This document shows positions 17,125 through 26,620 of a stretch of 64,000 nt of DNA, piece by piece. The notes beneath the pieces were generated by a model, which was not told the origin of the DNA, did no database searches, and saw only the letters and a list, made by a program, of their open reading frames with translations. The DNA lies in the NCBI RefSeq assembly GCF_002017875.1, contig NZ_MUFV01000003.1:218001-282000 (forward strand), read 5' to 3'. Numbering within the stretch: the first letter of the stretch is position 1; every line of letters starts with the position of its first letter. Position numbers and translations under genes: made by a program. The DNA comes from Deinococcus sp. LM3 (GTDB lineage Bacteria; Deinococcota; Deinococci; Deinococcales; Deinococcaceae).

Positions 17125-20100
17125 CAGCGGCCTCCAGACAGGTCGGCGCGGAGGAACACGCCGGGGTTGGCGCCGGTGGTCAGGCCGGCGGTCGTGCCGG
17201 TCGCGCCTGCGGTGTACCCGGCCACGAGGCGCAGGCCGTCGCTGATCCGGTAGCGCAGGTCCGCGCCGTAGGTGAGGTTCAGGGCGTTCAGGCCCGGTTG
17301 CGAGATCAGGTAGCCGTTCAGGCCGGCGCTCAGGCGGTCGGTGAGGGGCACGGTGACGCTCAGGCCCCCCTGGTAGGTGCTCTTGTCCCGTTCGGTGACG
17401 GGCACGCGGTACGCGAAGCTGGGTTGCAGCGACAGGCTGCGCGCCGGGGCGGCGTTCTGCGGCGGGGTCGCCTCGGCCGGCGCGGCCACCGGTTCGTCCG
17501 GCCCGGCCTCGTTCGGCTCCGGTTCACGGGTGGGCTGGTCACGGGTGGACTGGTCGGCCACGCGGCGCAGCGGGAACTGCGCGTCCAGGGCGACCTCGCC
17601 TTCCAGCACCGTGCCGACACTGCTGGAATCCGTGTTGCCCAGGCGGTGGTACTGCAGCAGCGCCACCCGGTCGGTCCGCCACGCGTGACTCAGGGTCATC
17701 TGCGCCTGCGTGGTGGGCAGCACCTGCACGCTGCCGTCCACGCTCAGGACGTGCTGGCCGAGCGTGCCGGTCGCGCCGCCGCGCACGGTCAGGCGGGTGT
17801 CGGTGCCGCGCGCGGCGTCCACGCCCAGCGACGCCGAGAAGGTCTCGCTCAGGTACCGCACGCCGAGGGCGCCGGTCGCGGAGTTCAGGCCGGTGGACAG
17901 TTCCCGCGCGACCGACGCGCTGACGTTCGCCTTGACACGCTCGGTCACGTTGATCGGCACGTCCACCCCGAACCGCGCGCGGCTGCTCTGACCGCTCGCG
18001 CCGGGCAGCTGGTACGACACGTTCAGGTTCGCGTTGCCCAGCTGCTGCTGCACGCCCACCTCGCCGATCAGCGACCCCTCCTCACCCCAGGTCTGCTGCA
18101 GGCGCCCGAGCAGGCTGGCGGTGGAACTCAGGCGGTAGTTGACGTTCAGGCGCGACTGCGGCCGGGCGCTGCCCAGCAGCGGCTGCGAGTGCTGCACCTC
18201 GGCGCTCGTGCGGTCCTGGGCGTAGCGGGCCAGGACCACGCCGTTCAGGCCGGTGCCGTGCTCGGCGGTCGGGAACACGACCTCCGCCCCGGCCCCGACG
18301 GTCCAGCGGGCGTCCAGCGGCCGGTCGGCGGTCAGTGAGACGCGCTGGTCGCCGGTCTGCACGCGGTGCTGGAGTTTCACGCCGAACGTCGCCTGCCGGT
18401 ACGCGACCTCGCCCACGCCCCGCACCGTCGCGGCGTCCGGGGTGGGTTCGGCGGTGTACGCGGCGCTGGCCGTGACCGGCCCCTCGCGGTACTGCGCGTC
18501 GATCCCGAACCGGCCGCGCGGCGCTTCCGGGTCCAGCCGGTACGAGGCGAGCACCGTGAGCGGCAGCGTGCGGTACTGCACCTGCGCGCCGTACCGGAAT
18601 TCGGACCCGGTGCGGGCCACGCCGCCGTCGAGGGTCCAGGGACCCTGCGCGTAGCTCAGGCCGGCGCCCAGCGTGAGTTCCAGGGCGCCGGCGCCCTGCG
18701 GCACGTACGCCACGGACAGCCGCTGCGGCTCGAAGTCCGGGCCGTACAGGCCCAGCGGGGACGCCAGGGTCAGGCGGCCGGTCAGCCCGTCGAGCTGGTA
18801 GTCGCGGCCCGCCTGGAGGGTCTGCTCGGCCGCGCCGCTGATCAGCGTCACGCGTTCGCTGCCCACGCGCGGCAGGCTGGACAGCAGGTAGCTGCGGCCC
18901 CCGTCCGGCTGGATGGTCTCGGTGACGCTTCCGGTGGGCGTGCGGGCCGCCAGGGCGCGCACGCTCCAGGGGCCGCGCCGGAGCTCGCCGCGCAGCGCAC
19001 TGGCGCGCGGCAGGCTCGACAGCGGCGCCAGGGCCAGCGCGCCGTCGTAGTACCCGAGGCTCAGGTCGCGCCGCTCGTAGCGGAACGCGAAGCCCAGGTC
19101 GCTGCTGAGGTTCGTGCGGGACTCGGTGCCGCTGCCGGTCAGCGCGAAGCGTTTCCCGGCGGTGGCGGCCGAGGTCAGGGCGGGCAGGCCGGCCGTGTCG
19201 GCGGACGCCTGGAGGGCCCCGCCCAGCAGCGGCAACTCGGCGTACCCGCGCGCCTGCGCCTCGAAGCTCAGGCCGCTGGCCGGCGAGTACCGCACCCCGG
19301 CGCTCGCCTGGTACGTGACGACCGTCTCGTCCGGCACGTCCACGAACAGCGCGCGGGTCGCGCGCAGGTTCCCCAGCGCGGCCTGCACGTTCACGGTGCG
19401 GGCGCTGCTGAGGGGTTCCAGGCGCACGCGGGCCACGCCGCCGGTCAGGTTGACCTGGTAGCCGGCGGTCTGCGGGTCGGCGTCCGGGTCGAGCGGTTCG
19501 AGGTCCGTCGAGAGCGTGACCTGCCCGGCGCCGCTGGGCAGCCCCTGGGCGTCCACGGTGCGGACCAGCAGCGCCACCGGGGTGCTGCCGTCGGCGGTGA
19601 CGCCCTCCTCAAGGCCCAGGTCCAGCCGCTCGGCCTGTCCGGGCACGCGGACGCGCACGCGGTCACTCTGCTGCCCGAAGGTCGCCTCGATCAGGTTCTC
19701 GCCGACGCTCAGGGGCAGGCCGATGTACACCAGCCGCGACACGCCCTGTCCCTGCCCGGCCTCGCCGAGCAGCGCTTCCGGGATGACCTGCCCGTTCACC
19801 TTCAGCGTGACGGGCACGTTCGACGGGCCTTCCAGCGTGACGTTCGTGCGGGCGCCCTCGGCGAGGATCACGCCGTCGCGCGGCGAGCGGATCAGGCCGT
19901 CGCGTTCCGTGGCGCTCAGGGTGGTGGCGCGGGCGGCGTCGGCGGCGTCCACGCTGCCGGACAGGATCAGGTCGCGTTCGCCCACGCGGGCGCTCAGGCC
20001 CAGCGGCTCGGGCGCGCCGATCACGCCGACGTGCGCGGCCGTGTACGCCAGCGTCCCGCCGGTCGTGCCGGCCGGGAGGGTCCAGTACAGGCGGCCGCCC

Positions 20101-21905
20101 TCCCCGACGCGCGGGTCCGGCAGCACCGTGACGCGGTCCCCGACGCGCAGTTCGCTGCTGCCCGAGCGGTACGCCGCGCCCTCGGGCGGTAGGTGCGCGG
20201 CCAGCAGCGAGCCGGTGGTCAGGCCCCGCACGCTGAACGGCAGGGTGATCACGGTCGAGCGGGTGGCCTGCGGGCGGGCCGTGAAGGTCAGCGGTCCGCT
20301 CAGCGGCGCGCCGGCGATCTGGCCGTCCACCTCGGGCGTGACGGTCAGGGTCGTGACGCCCTCCTCGGCGGTCGTGTACGGCAGGCGGGCGACGGCGCTG
20401 CCGTACGGCGCGAGCGTCACCTGCGGGCGGGTGTCCTCCGGTTCGGCCAGCGTCTCGTCCTGCGGGGCGGGGGGCGCGCCGTCCGCTTCCGGGCGGATCT
20501 GCACGCGCGGCGCCTGCACCGCCACGGTGGGCGGCACGGCGACGCTGCCCAGCGTGACCGTCACGGGGCGCCCGGTGGGGTTCTGCACGAACACCGGCAG
20601 TTCCGCCCCGAAGCCCGCCTCCTGCGGCGCGGCCGGCAGGACCCGCAGGCCCAGCAGGGTGCGGCGCAGCGCGGCGCTCAGGTTCAGCGGGGCCAGGTCG
20701 CCGGCGCCGCTGACCTGCACGGCGCCGCTCTCGGGCGCGCCGAAGGCGACGCGGGCGGTCCACTCGCGCCGCACGGTCCCGCCGGCCGGCACGACCAGCG
20801 GGCCGGCCGGGGTGTCCTGCGGGGTCAGCCACGCGGGCCACTGCACCGTCAGGTCGCCGCTCAGCGCGGCCGCGCCCGCGTTGCGGGCGTCCAGCGTGAC
20901 GGTCACGGTCTCGCCGGGCAGCGGGTCGGCCGGCGTGACGCTCAGCGCGGCGCGCAGGTCCGGCCGGCCTTCCGCGAACGGCACGCGGGTCGCGGTCGCA
21001 CCCAGCGTGACGGTCACGGCGGCGTCCGCGCCCTGCGGCGTGCCTTCCAGCGTCAGGGTGCGGCTCTCGCCCTCGTCCAGCGTGAGGGTCGTGACCGGCT
21101 GGCCGTCCTCGTCCCGCAGGCCAGCGCCGCTGACGCCCAAGCCGCTCAGGGTGACCGGCACGGTCAGCGGCGCGCCCGGATTCTCGACCGTCAGGGTCGC
21201 GCGGCCCGCCTCTTCCAGATCGCGGGTGGCGGTCACGATCAGGCGGCCCGGCTGGGTGCCCTGCACCTGCGCCGTGACCGGCTCGTCCAGGCCCGGCAGC
21301 GTCAGGCGCAGTTCCAGCGGGCCGGCCGTGCCGATCAGGACCGGCACCTCGGCCGTGACGGTCCCGCCGGCCGGAAGGGTGCGGGTGAGGTTCACGGGGC
21401 TGGCGACCAGTCCCTCGTCCAGGCTCAGGTCCGGCGTGAGGGTCAGCGCCTCGCTGTACGCCGAGCGCAGCGTGACGCGGGCGGTGACGGTGCTGCCGAC
21501 CGGCGCGGAGGCCGGTACGTCCAGCGTGACGGTCACGTCCGGCTGCACGGTCAGCGTGACGTCGGCGCCGCCGGCTCCGACCGTCACCTCGGTCTGGTCC
21601 AGGCGGGCGCCGGCGCTGCTCAGGCGCAGGTCGTAGCGGCCTTCGGGCAGGTCCAGCAGCGTCCCGCCGACCGGAATGCGCACCGTGCGCGCCCCGCCCG
21701 TGAGGGCCGGGCCGCTGAGGTCCACGCTGACCGGAACGGCCGCGCCGTCCGGGCTGTTCAGGACGGCGCGCAGCGCGACCGGGGCCGCCTGCGCGCCGCT
21801 CAGCAGCAGGGCACTCAGGGCCAGCAGGCGCGGCAGTCGGCGCGGAAGGGAAGACGAGGTGGCGGGGCGGACAGGGGCGGAAGAAGGCGTGAGGGGGACC
21901 TTCAT
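17124..21905 (-). CDS. Very large exported protein with NEW3/CARDB-like repeats and a C-terminal outer-membrane beta-barrel-like region
   Basis: 1593 residues. A signal peptide (about residues 24-41, ending GAQA) is followed by a carboxypeptidase-regulatory-like domain (about 45-125) and several Ig-like NEW3/CARDB-type repeats to about residue 560. A mixed linker with more Ig-like strands follows. From about residue 890 to the end there are alternating polar/apolar strands rich in Tyr, Arg and Gly with periodic turns, as in outer-membrane barrels (for example LNVSYQLPG, FAYRVPVTERDKSTYQGGL, LRYRISDGLRLVAGY). It may anchor the partner proteins in the outer membrane. Its ATG overlaps the upstream stop (ATGA). 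No family name is certain. Confidence 0.75.
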   Translation of the reverse strand: MKVPLTPSSAPVRPATSSSLPRRLPRLLALSALLLSGAQAAPVALRAVLNSPDGAAVPVSVDLSGPALTGGARTVRIPVGGTLLDLPEGRYDLRLSSAGARLDQTEVTVGAGGADVTLTVQPDVTVTLDVPASAPVGSTVTARVTLRSAYSEALTLTPDLSLDEGLVASPVNLTRTLPAGGTVTAEVPVLIGTAGPLELRLTLPGLDEPVTAQVQGTQPGRLIVTATRDLEEAGRATLTVENPGAPLTVPVTLSGLGVSGAGLRDEDGQPVTTLTLDEGESRTLTLEGTPQGADAAVTVTLGATATRVPFAEGRPDLRAALSVTPADPLPGETVTVTLDARNAGAAALSGDLTVQWPAWLTPQDTPAGPLVVPAGGTVRREWTARVAFGAPESGAVQVSGAGDLAPLNLSAALRRTLLGLRVLPAAPQEAGFGAELPVFVQNPTGRPVTVTLGSVAVPPTVAVQAPRVQIRPEADGAPPAPQDETLAEPEDTRPQVTLAPYGSAVARLPYTTAEEGVTTLTVTPEVDGQIAGAPLSGPLTFTARPQATRSTVITLPFSVRGLTTGSLLAAHLPPEGAAYRSGSSELRVGDRVTVLPDPRVGEGGRLYWTLPAGTTGGTLAYTAAHVGVIGAPEPLGLSARVGERDLILSGSVDAADAARATTLSATERDGLIRSPRDGVILAEGARTNVTLEGPSNVPVTLKVNGQVIPEALLGEAGQGQGVSRLVYIGLPLSVGENLIEATFGQQSDRVRVRVPGQAERLDLGLEEGVTADGSTPVALLVRTVDAQGLPSGAGQVTLSTDLEPLDPDADPQTAGYQVNLTGGVARVRLEPLSSARTVNVQAALGNLRATRALFVDVPDETVVTYQASAGVRYSPASGLSFEAQARGYAELPLLGGALQASADTAGLPALTSAATAGKRFALTGSGTESRTNLSSDLGFAFRYERRDLSLGYYDGALALAPLSSLPRASALRGELRRGPWSVRALAARTPTGSVTETIQPDGGRSYLLSSLPRVGSERVTLISGAAEQTLQAGRDYQLDGLTGRLTLASPLGLYGPDFEPQRLSVAYVPQGAGALELTLGAGLSYAQGPWTLDGGVARTGSEFRYGAQVQYRTLPLTVLASYRLDPEAPRGRFGIDAQYREGPVTASAAYTAEPTPDAATVRGVGEVAYRQATFGVKLQHRVQTGDQRVSLTADRPLDARWTVGAGAEVVFPTAEHGTGLNGVVLARYAQDRTSAEVQHSQPLLGSARPQSRLNVNYRLSSTASLLGRLQQTWGEEGSLIGEVGVQQQLGNANLNVSYQLPGASGQSSRARFGVDVPINVTERVKANVSASVARELSTGLNSATGALGVRYLSETFSASLGVDAARGTDTRLTVRGGATGTLGQHVLSVDGSVQVLPTTQAQMTLSHAWRTDRVALLQYHRLGNTDSSSVGTVLEGEVALDAQFPLRRVADQSTRDQPTREPEPNEAGPDEPVAAPAEATPPQNAAPARSLSLQPSFAYRVPVTERDKSTYQGGLSVTVPLTDRLSAGLNGYLISQPGLNALNLTYGADLRYRISDGLRLVAGYTAGATGTTAGLTTGANPGVFLRADLSGGR

Positions 21906-23452
21906 GGTTCTCTCCAGAGCACGTCCGGGTCGTTCGAGCCGGCCGGTGTGAGGGTGACGTACTGCAGTGTAATGGTGGAGTACAGGACGCCCAGCACGAA
22001 GGTGCGCGTCTCGCTGTCCGGGGTGGCGCGGTCCGTGACGGTCACGTCCTGCACCGGGCGGGCGCTGCTGACGGTCAGCGTGACGACGCTGCCGCCACCG
22101 GCAGTGGGGGCGACGCTGCGCGTGATCAGCAGCGGTCCCTGACGGACGGTGGTGTTCATGGGGGCGCCGGCGCCGGACGGCAGGCCGCTGCCCGTCACGG
22201 CGCTCGGCTGCTGCAGCGCGAAGTCCAGGCGGGTCAGGGCGAACACGTCCGCCACGCGCGGGCCGAAGCCCGGCACCGGCTCGAACGGCGCGGTGTCCCG
22301 GTCGAGCGTGACCAGCCAGGGGCCGGGTGTCAGGTTGCGCAGGGCGTAGCGGCCCATCTCGTCGGTCACGGCCTGCACGCCACTGGCGAGCAGCACGCGC
22401 GCGCCGGCGAGCGGGGAGTCCTGCGGGTCGCGGCGGCCGTTGCCGTTCACGTCCAGGAAGACCTCGCCGATCAGGGTGGCGCGGCGGTCGAACACGCCGG
22501 GCGTGACGCGCACGGTCGCGCTGGCCTCGTTGCTGCGCGTGACCTGCCCGTCCGGGCCGGTGACGATCGCCACGCCGGTCGCGCTGAGGTCCCGTTCGCG
22601 GCCCGAGCCGTCCACGGCGTCCACGCCGATGCGGGCGCGGTACGTGACGGTCAGGGTCTGCCCGGCGCTGACCGTGCCGGGCGTGAACGTGACCTGCCGC
22701 CCGTCGGCACTGACGGCCGCCGTGACCGGCGCGCCGTTCGCTCCGAGCTGGGCGCTGCTCGGCACGTAGCTCAGGCCGGCGGGCAGCGTCACGGTCAGGG
22801 ACGCCGACCCCCCCTCGGGCACGCTGACCGGGAGGGTCAGGGTGAAGGTGGGTTCGTCGCCCGGCTGCGCCAGGACCGGGGCGACGCTGTGACTCAGCAG
22901 CAGCGCCGCGACGGGCCGCAGGCGCACCTGCGTGACGTTCACGCGGTCGCTGCGCCCGCCGCAGGTCGCGGCGAGGTTCACGTTCAGCGTGGCGGTCAGG
23001 GCGCGGGTGACGGTCACGGCGACCGTCACCTCCCGCGACTGTCCGGGGTTCAGGGTCAGGCTGGTCAGTTCGCGGGCGTCGGCGGCGGCGCTGTCCTGCA
23101 CGCGCACCTGCACGCCCTCGGTGGGCTCGAGCAGGCTGGCGTTCAGGGTGACGGGACCACCCTGGTCGCCCTGCACGCTGACCGTGTACGGAATGAGGAT
23201 GGTGCCGGGCGCGGCGCTGCTGATCACCCGCGCCGCGCCGGGCTGCCCGTCGGGCGTGACGCTGGGCGTGCAGGGCTCCTGCGCCCGCAGCGTCACGGTG
23301 TTCGACGGAATCAGGACCTGCGGGCCGCCGGGGACGGTGGCGCGCAGCGCGGCGGTGTTACGGATCTCCCCGGCACGGACCGTTCCAGCGCCGAGCATGG
23401 TCAGCGTGATCAGCAGGGCCGACCGGACAGGAGTGGAGGAGAGGGTGAACAC
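21902..23452 (-). CDS. Exported DUF11/SdrD_B-domain surface protein
   Basis: 516 residues. A signal peptide (about 1-27, ending VRA) precedes an Ig-like region, a DUF11 domain (LTLPVSVPEGGSASLTVTLP to TYRARIGVD) and a SdrD_B-type domain (LIGEVFLDVNGNGRRDPQD, residues about 335-350, with a DxNxNG calcium-like loop). A Thr/Val-rich tail ends in WREP. The start is a GTG at 23452, seven bases after the stop of the upstream gene, with a GAGGCGGA ribosome site. Its stop overlaps the next gene by ATGA, so the four genes are tightly coupled. Function unknown; part of a surface assembly is likely. Confidence 0.78.
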   Translation of the reverse strand: MFTLSSTPVRSALLITLTMLGAGTVRAGEIRNTAALRATVPGGPQVLIPSNTVTLRAQEPCTPSVTPDGQPGAARVISSAAPGTILIPYTVSVQGDQGGPVTLNASLLEPTEGVQVRVQDSAAADARELTSLTLNPGQSREVTVAVTVTRALTATLNVNLAATCGGRSDRVNVTQVRLRPVAALLLSHSVAPVLAQPGDEPTFTLTLPVSVPEGGSASLTVTLPAGLSYVPSSAQLGANGAPVTAAVSADGRQVTFTPGTVSAGQTLTVTYRARIGVDAVDGSGRERDLSATGVAIVTGPDGQVTRSNEASATVRVTPGVFDRRATLIGEVFLDVNGNGRRDPQDSPLAGARVLLASGVQAVTDEMGRYALRNLTPGPWLVTLDRDTAPFEPVPGFGPRVADVFALTRLDFALQQPSAVTGSGLPSGAGAPMNTTVRQGPLLITRSVAPTAGGGSVVTLTVSSARPVQDVTVTDRATPDSETRTFVLGVLYSTITLQYVTLTPAGSNDPDVLWREP

Positions 23453-23459
23453 GTCCGCC

Positions 23460-26183
23460 TCAGTTGACCCGGACCACGAAGGTCACGGTGAAGGTCGCGC
23501 CGGGGTTCAGGACGTCCGCAGCGGTGATGGTGCTGTCGCCGTTCGTGTCGAGCGCCGCCAGGAAGCTGCCGCGCGTGCCGTTCAGGCTGGCGGGCGAGGC
23601 AGCGCTGCTGAACCAGTTGGTGCCGCCGTTCGTGCTGAACAGCACGCTGGCGCTGCTGGCTCCCAGTTTCACGTAGCTGGTGACGACGTTGCTGCTCGCG
23701 TCGACCGGCAGCTGGTCTTCGAGGACGGCGTTGTTCAGGACGCTGCTGCCGTCGTTGCGGACGACCAGGGTGTAGCGCAGGTAGTCGCCGGGGTTCACGC
23801 GGCCGTCCGTGACGGGCGTGACGGCGGTGCAGGTGGCGTCGTTGCACAGCTCGACGGTCTTGGTGACGCTGGCCACGACGGACTGCACGCTGGTGGTGTC
23901 GTCGACGCTCAGGGCGACGGTGACGCGCGGGTCACGCTGCGCGGTCAGGTTGACGCGGATGGTGGCGGTCTCGCTGGGCGTGGCGTTGCCGGGCAGTCCG
24001 GCGGGCGCCGTGACCTGCACGTAGATGTTCTGCGTGCCGGCCCGCGCGACCGTGCCGCTCAGGGTCGAGGTGAAGGGACCCGAGGCGCTGGTCGAGAAGG
24101 CGTACGCGAAGCCCTGCGCGGACGTGACGGCCGGAACGGTGAAGTCGGCGTTGTCGTTGCCGGTGTTCGTCAGGGTGTGCGTGTAGACGACGCTGCCGCC
24201 GCTGATGGTGCTCTGCGCGCCGTTCGGGGCGAAGGTGCCGCTGGTGACCGAGTTCGTGCGCGCCACGTTGGTCACGCTGGTCACGCGGCCCGCGTCGGTG
24301 GTGGAGGTCGCGGTGACGGTGACGCTGGTGTCGCCGGCCACGGCGCCGGCCGGGATGGGCGTGACGGCCAGCAGGAACAGGGTGCCGCCGGGCGCGACCG
24401 GGGCGGTCGGGCCGGTCAGTTCGGTGTCGCCGCTGTCCAGGATGCCGTTGTTGTTCGTGTCGATGTAGTAGCGGGTGCCGGCGGGGCCGCTCAGGGTGAA
24501 CGCTTCCTCGACGGGGCCGCCGTTGCGCAGCTCCAGCGGGAACACGGCGTCCTGACCGGGGTTCGCGCTGACCGTGACGGGCGTGGTGCTGGGCGCGGTG
24601 GCGCTGTCGCGGTCGCTGTTGCCCAGGACCGGCAGGCCGGCGGCCGTGACGCGGGCGATCACGCTGGTGGTCGTGTCGGCCGTGCCGCCGCTGGGGGTGG
24701 CGCTGACGGTCAGGGCGGTGTTCGTCGTGCCGGCGGCCGAGAACGGCACCGAGCAGGTGACGGCGAATTCCAGCGTGGCGCCGGCCGCCAGCGACACGGA
24801 CGAGGAGATCACGGAGCCCAGCGTGCCGCTGCTGTCGATGTTGCGGACCGTGCAGGTCCAGCCGGCCGGGGCGCCGCTGACGGCCAGGGTGAAGGTGTTC
24901 GTGGCGTTCCCGGTGTTCCTGAGCGTCTCGCGGAAGGTGACGGTGCTGCCCGCCACGACGTCCGTGACGGTGGTCTGCGTGTCGCCGCTGCGCTCGATGG
25001 TCACGCCGCCGTAGGTGTACGTGCCGGTGGAGGGCGTGCCCGCCTCGGGGAAGCTGAAGGGGCCGACGGCGGCGCGGCTGACGGTGGCGACCGTCACGCT
25101 GGTGGCCGGGCTGACCGGGCGTTCGCCGGTGTCGGCGCCGTCGCCGTCGGCGTTGCCGTCGAAGACGCCGCTCACGGTGTTGCTGATGGTGGTGTTCGCC
25201 GGGGCGCCGTCCGGCACGCGGGCGTCGAAGGTCAGGCTCACGCTGTCGCCGGCGGCGAGCAGGTCGCCGCTGCCCTCGACGAGCAGCGCTACGGCGTTCA
25301 CGTTCGCCAGGGTGGCGGGCGCGGTGGCCGTCCAGGTGCTGCCGCCGTCGGTGGAGTACAGGCGCACGAGGGTGGGGGCGGGCGTGCTGTTGCCGGCGCC
25401 GACCGTGAAGGTGGCGGCGCCCATGGCGGCGAAGGTCTGGCCGCTCAGCGGGTCGCTCAGCAGGATGCCGCTGCGGGGTGTGCCGTCCACGGTGACGACG
25501 CCGGTCACGCCGCGCGCCGGGTTGCCGCTGGGCACGGTGGCGCTGAAGGTGTACGACAGGGTGCTGCCGGGGTTGACGGGGCCGGTCGGTGAGACGCTCA
25601 GGCCGAGGTTCAGCTGGCCGGCGGCGCTGACGGTCAGCTGCGCGTAGTTGTCCGAGTCGACGACGGTTCCGTTGCCGCCCGACGTGGCGACCAGCGCGAA
25701 GCGCGAGGCCAGTCCGTCGGCGGTGCCGGCGGGGACGGTCGCCTCGATGATCAGGTCGGCACTCTGGTCGGCGGTCAGGGTGATGGGGCCGGTGACTTCC
25801 ACGCCGCCGCGCAGGATGCGGATGCCGGCGTCGAAGCCGTCACTGGTGGACTGCGTGACGCTCAGGGTGTAGGTGTCGGTGCCGTTGCCGGGGTTGGTCA
25901 GGGTGTAGGGAATCTGGCGGGTGCCGCCGGCGAAGGTGGCGAACGCGCGGGCCGGGGCGATGGGCGCCTCGGGGCTGTCGGGCGTGACGGTCACGGCGAA
26001 CACCTGACGGACCGTGACGGTCGCGATGTTCGAGTCGACGGTGCGCGGGGCGTTCAGGGCGTCGCGGTAGGTCAGGACGGCCTTGTTGTTGATCACGGTG
26101 TTCGGGGCGGTGCCGGCCGCCAGACCGGTTCCGGTCAGGGCCAGGGCGGTGGACAGCAGCAGCGTGCGGGAAACGTGATTCAT
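23460..26183 (-). CDS. Exported DUF11-repeat protein, first gene of the envelope operon
   Basis: 907 residues with a Sec signal (cleavage near GLAAG). The body consists of repeated conserved-repeat/DUF11-like beta domains (IPYTLTNPGNGTDTYTLSV at about 90; TFRETLRNTGNATNTFTLAV; DYLRYTLVVRNDGSSVLNN near the end). Two loops resemble calcium sites: DTNNNGILDSGD and DTNGDSTITAAD. A strong ribosome site (GGAGGT) precedes the ATG, so this is the likely first cistron. A ten-G run lies 74 bases upstream. Such proteins are common in Deinococcus envelopes, but their function is not settled. Confidence 0.8.
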   Translation of the reverse strand: MNHVSRTLLLSTALALTGTGLAAGTAPNTVINNKAVLTYRDALNAPRTVDSNIATVTVRQVFAVTVTPDSPEAPIAPARAFATFAGGTRQIPYTLTNPGNGTDTYTLSVTQSTSDGFDAGIRILRGGVEVTGPITLTADQSADLIIEATVPAGTADGLASRFALVATSGGNGTVVDSDNYAQLTVSAAGQLNLGLSVSPTGPVNPGSTLSYTFSATVPSGNPARGVTGVVTVDGTPRSGILLSDPLSGQTFAAMGAATFTVGAGNSTPAPTLVRLYSTDGGSTWTATAPATLANVNAVALLVEGSGDLLAAGDSVSLTFDARVPDGAPANTTISNTVSGVFDGNADGDGADTGERPVSPATSVTVATVSRAAVGPFSFPEAGTPSTGTYTYGGVTIERSGDTQTTVTDVVAGSTVTFRETLRNTGNATNTFTLAVSGAPAGWTCTVRNIDSSGTLGSVISSSVSLAAGATLEFAVTCSVPFSAAGTTNTALTVSATPSGGTADTTTSVIARVTAAGLPVLGNSDRDSATAPSTTPVTVSANPGQDAVFPLELRNGGPVEEAFTLSGPAGTRYYIDTNNNGILDSGDTELTGPTAPVAPGGTLFLLAVTPIPAGAVAGDTSVTVTATSTTDAGRVTSVTNVARTNSVTSGTFAPNGAQSTISGGSVVYTHTLTNTGNDNADFTVPAVTSAQGFAYAFSTSASGPFTSTLSGTVARAGTQNIYVQVTAPAGLPGNATPSETATIRVNLTAQRDPRVTVALSVDDTTSVQSVVASVTKTVELCNDATCTAVTPVTDGRVNPGDYLRYTLVVRNDGSSVLNNAVLEDQLPVDASSNVVTSYVKLGASSASVLFSTNGGTNWFSSAASPASLNGTRGSFLAALDTNGDSTITAADVLNPGATFTVTFVVRVN

Positions 26184-26256
26184 GAGGTGACCTCCAGGTC
26201 GTGAGGGGGCGGGACGGAGCGCCGGGCTCCAGGGTGTCCTCTTTGATGGAGGTTAT

Positions 26257-26266
26257 GGGGGGGGGG
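26257..26266. repeat. Ten-G homopolymer upstream of the envelope operon
   Basis: Ten G on the plus strand (ten C on the coding strand) lie between 26183, the first ATG of the operon, and the upstream terminator. CATAAC overlaps its 3' end on the coding strand and could be a -10 box, but no good -35 was found. The remainder of 26184-26620 holds the terminator at 26328-26350 and nothing else recognised. Confidence 0.7.
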
Positions 26267-26327
26267 ACTTCACCCCTCTTACCCTTCCGACCGCTGATCT
26301 CATGAAGGTCTTAAACACCAGAAATGT

Positions 26328-26350
26328 AAAAAAGCCCACTTGAGGTGGGC
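26328..26350 (-). terminator. Rho-independent terminator downstream of the ABC exporter
   Basis: GCCCAC / GTGGGC stem with a 5-base loop, followed on the minus strand by six T. It lies between the ABC exporter stop and the envelope operon and insulates the two. Confidence 0.82.
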
Positions 26351-26620
26351 CTATATGTGAACTATTCGTCGCTCCGGGGGGGTGGGGTGGCCTCCCCGCC
26401 CTGTGAGCCCTGCGGCGGCCTTCATGCTGACACGGCGTCAACGCTGTCAGTTCTTACAGAACCGTGTGATAAAGGTCGCCCTGAACCGCTTCATGACCGC
26501 GCAGCGTGAAGATCCCCTCAAGCCGACTGCCCCCGGACGGGTGGCTCCACCCCGCCCGGTCTCCTCACCTGACCGCGCCTGACCGTGCTGTGGGGCCGCT
26601 CGCCGCCACCGGCCTTCCAG

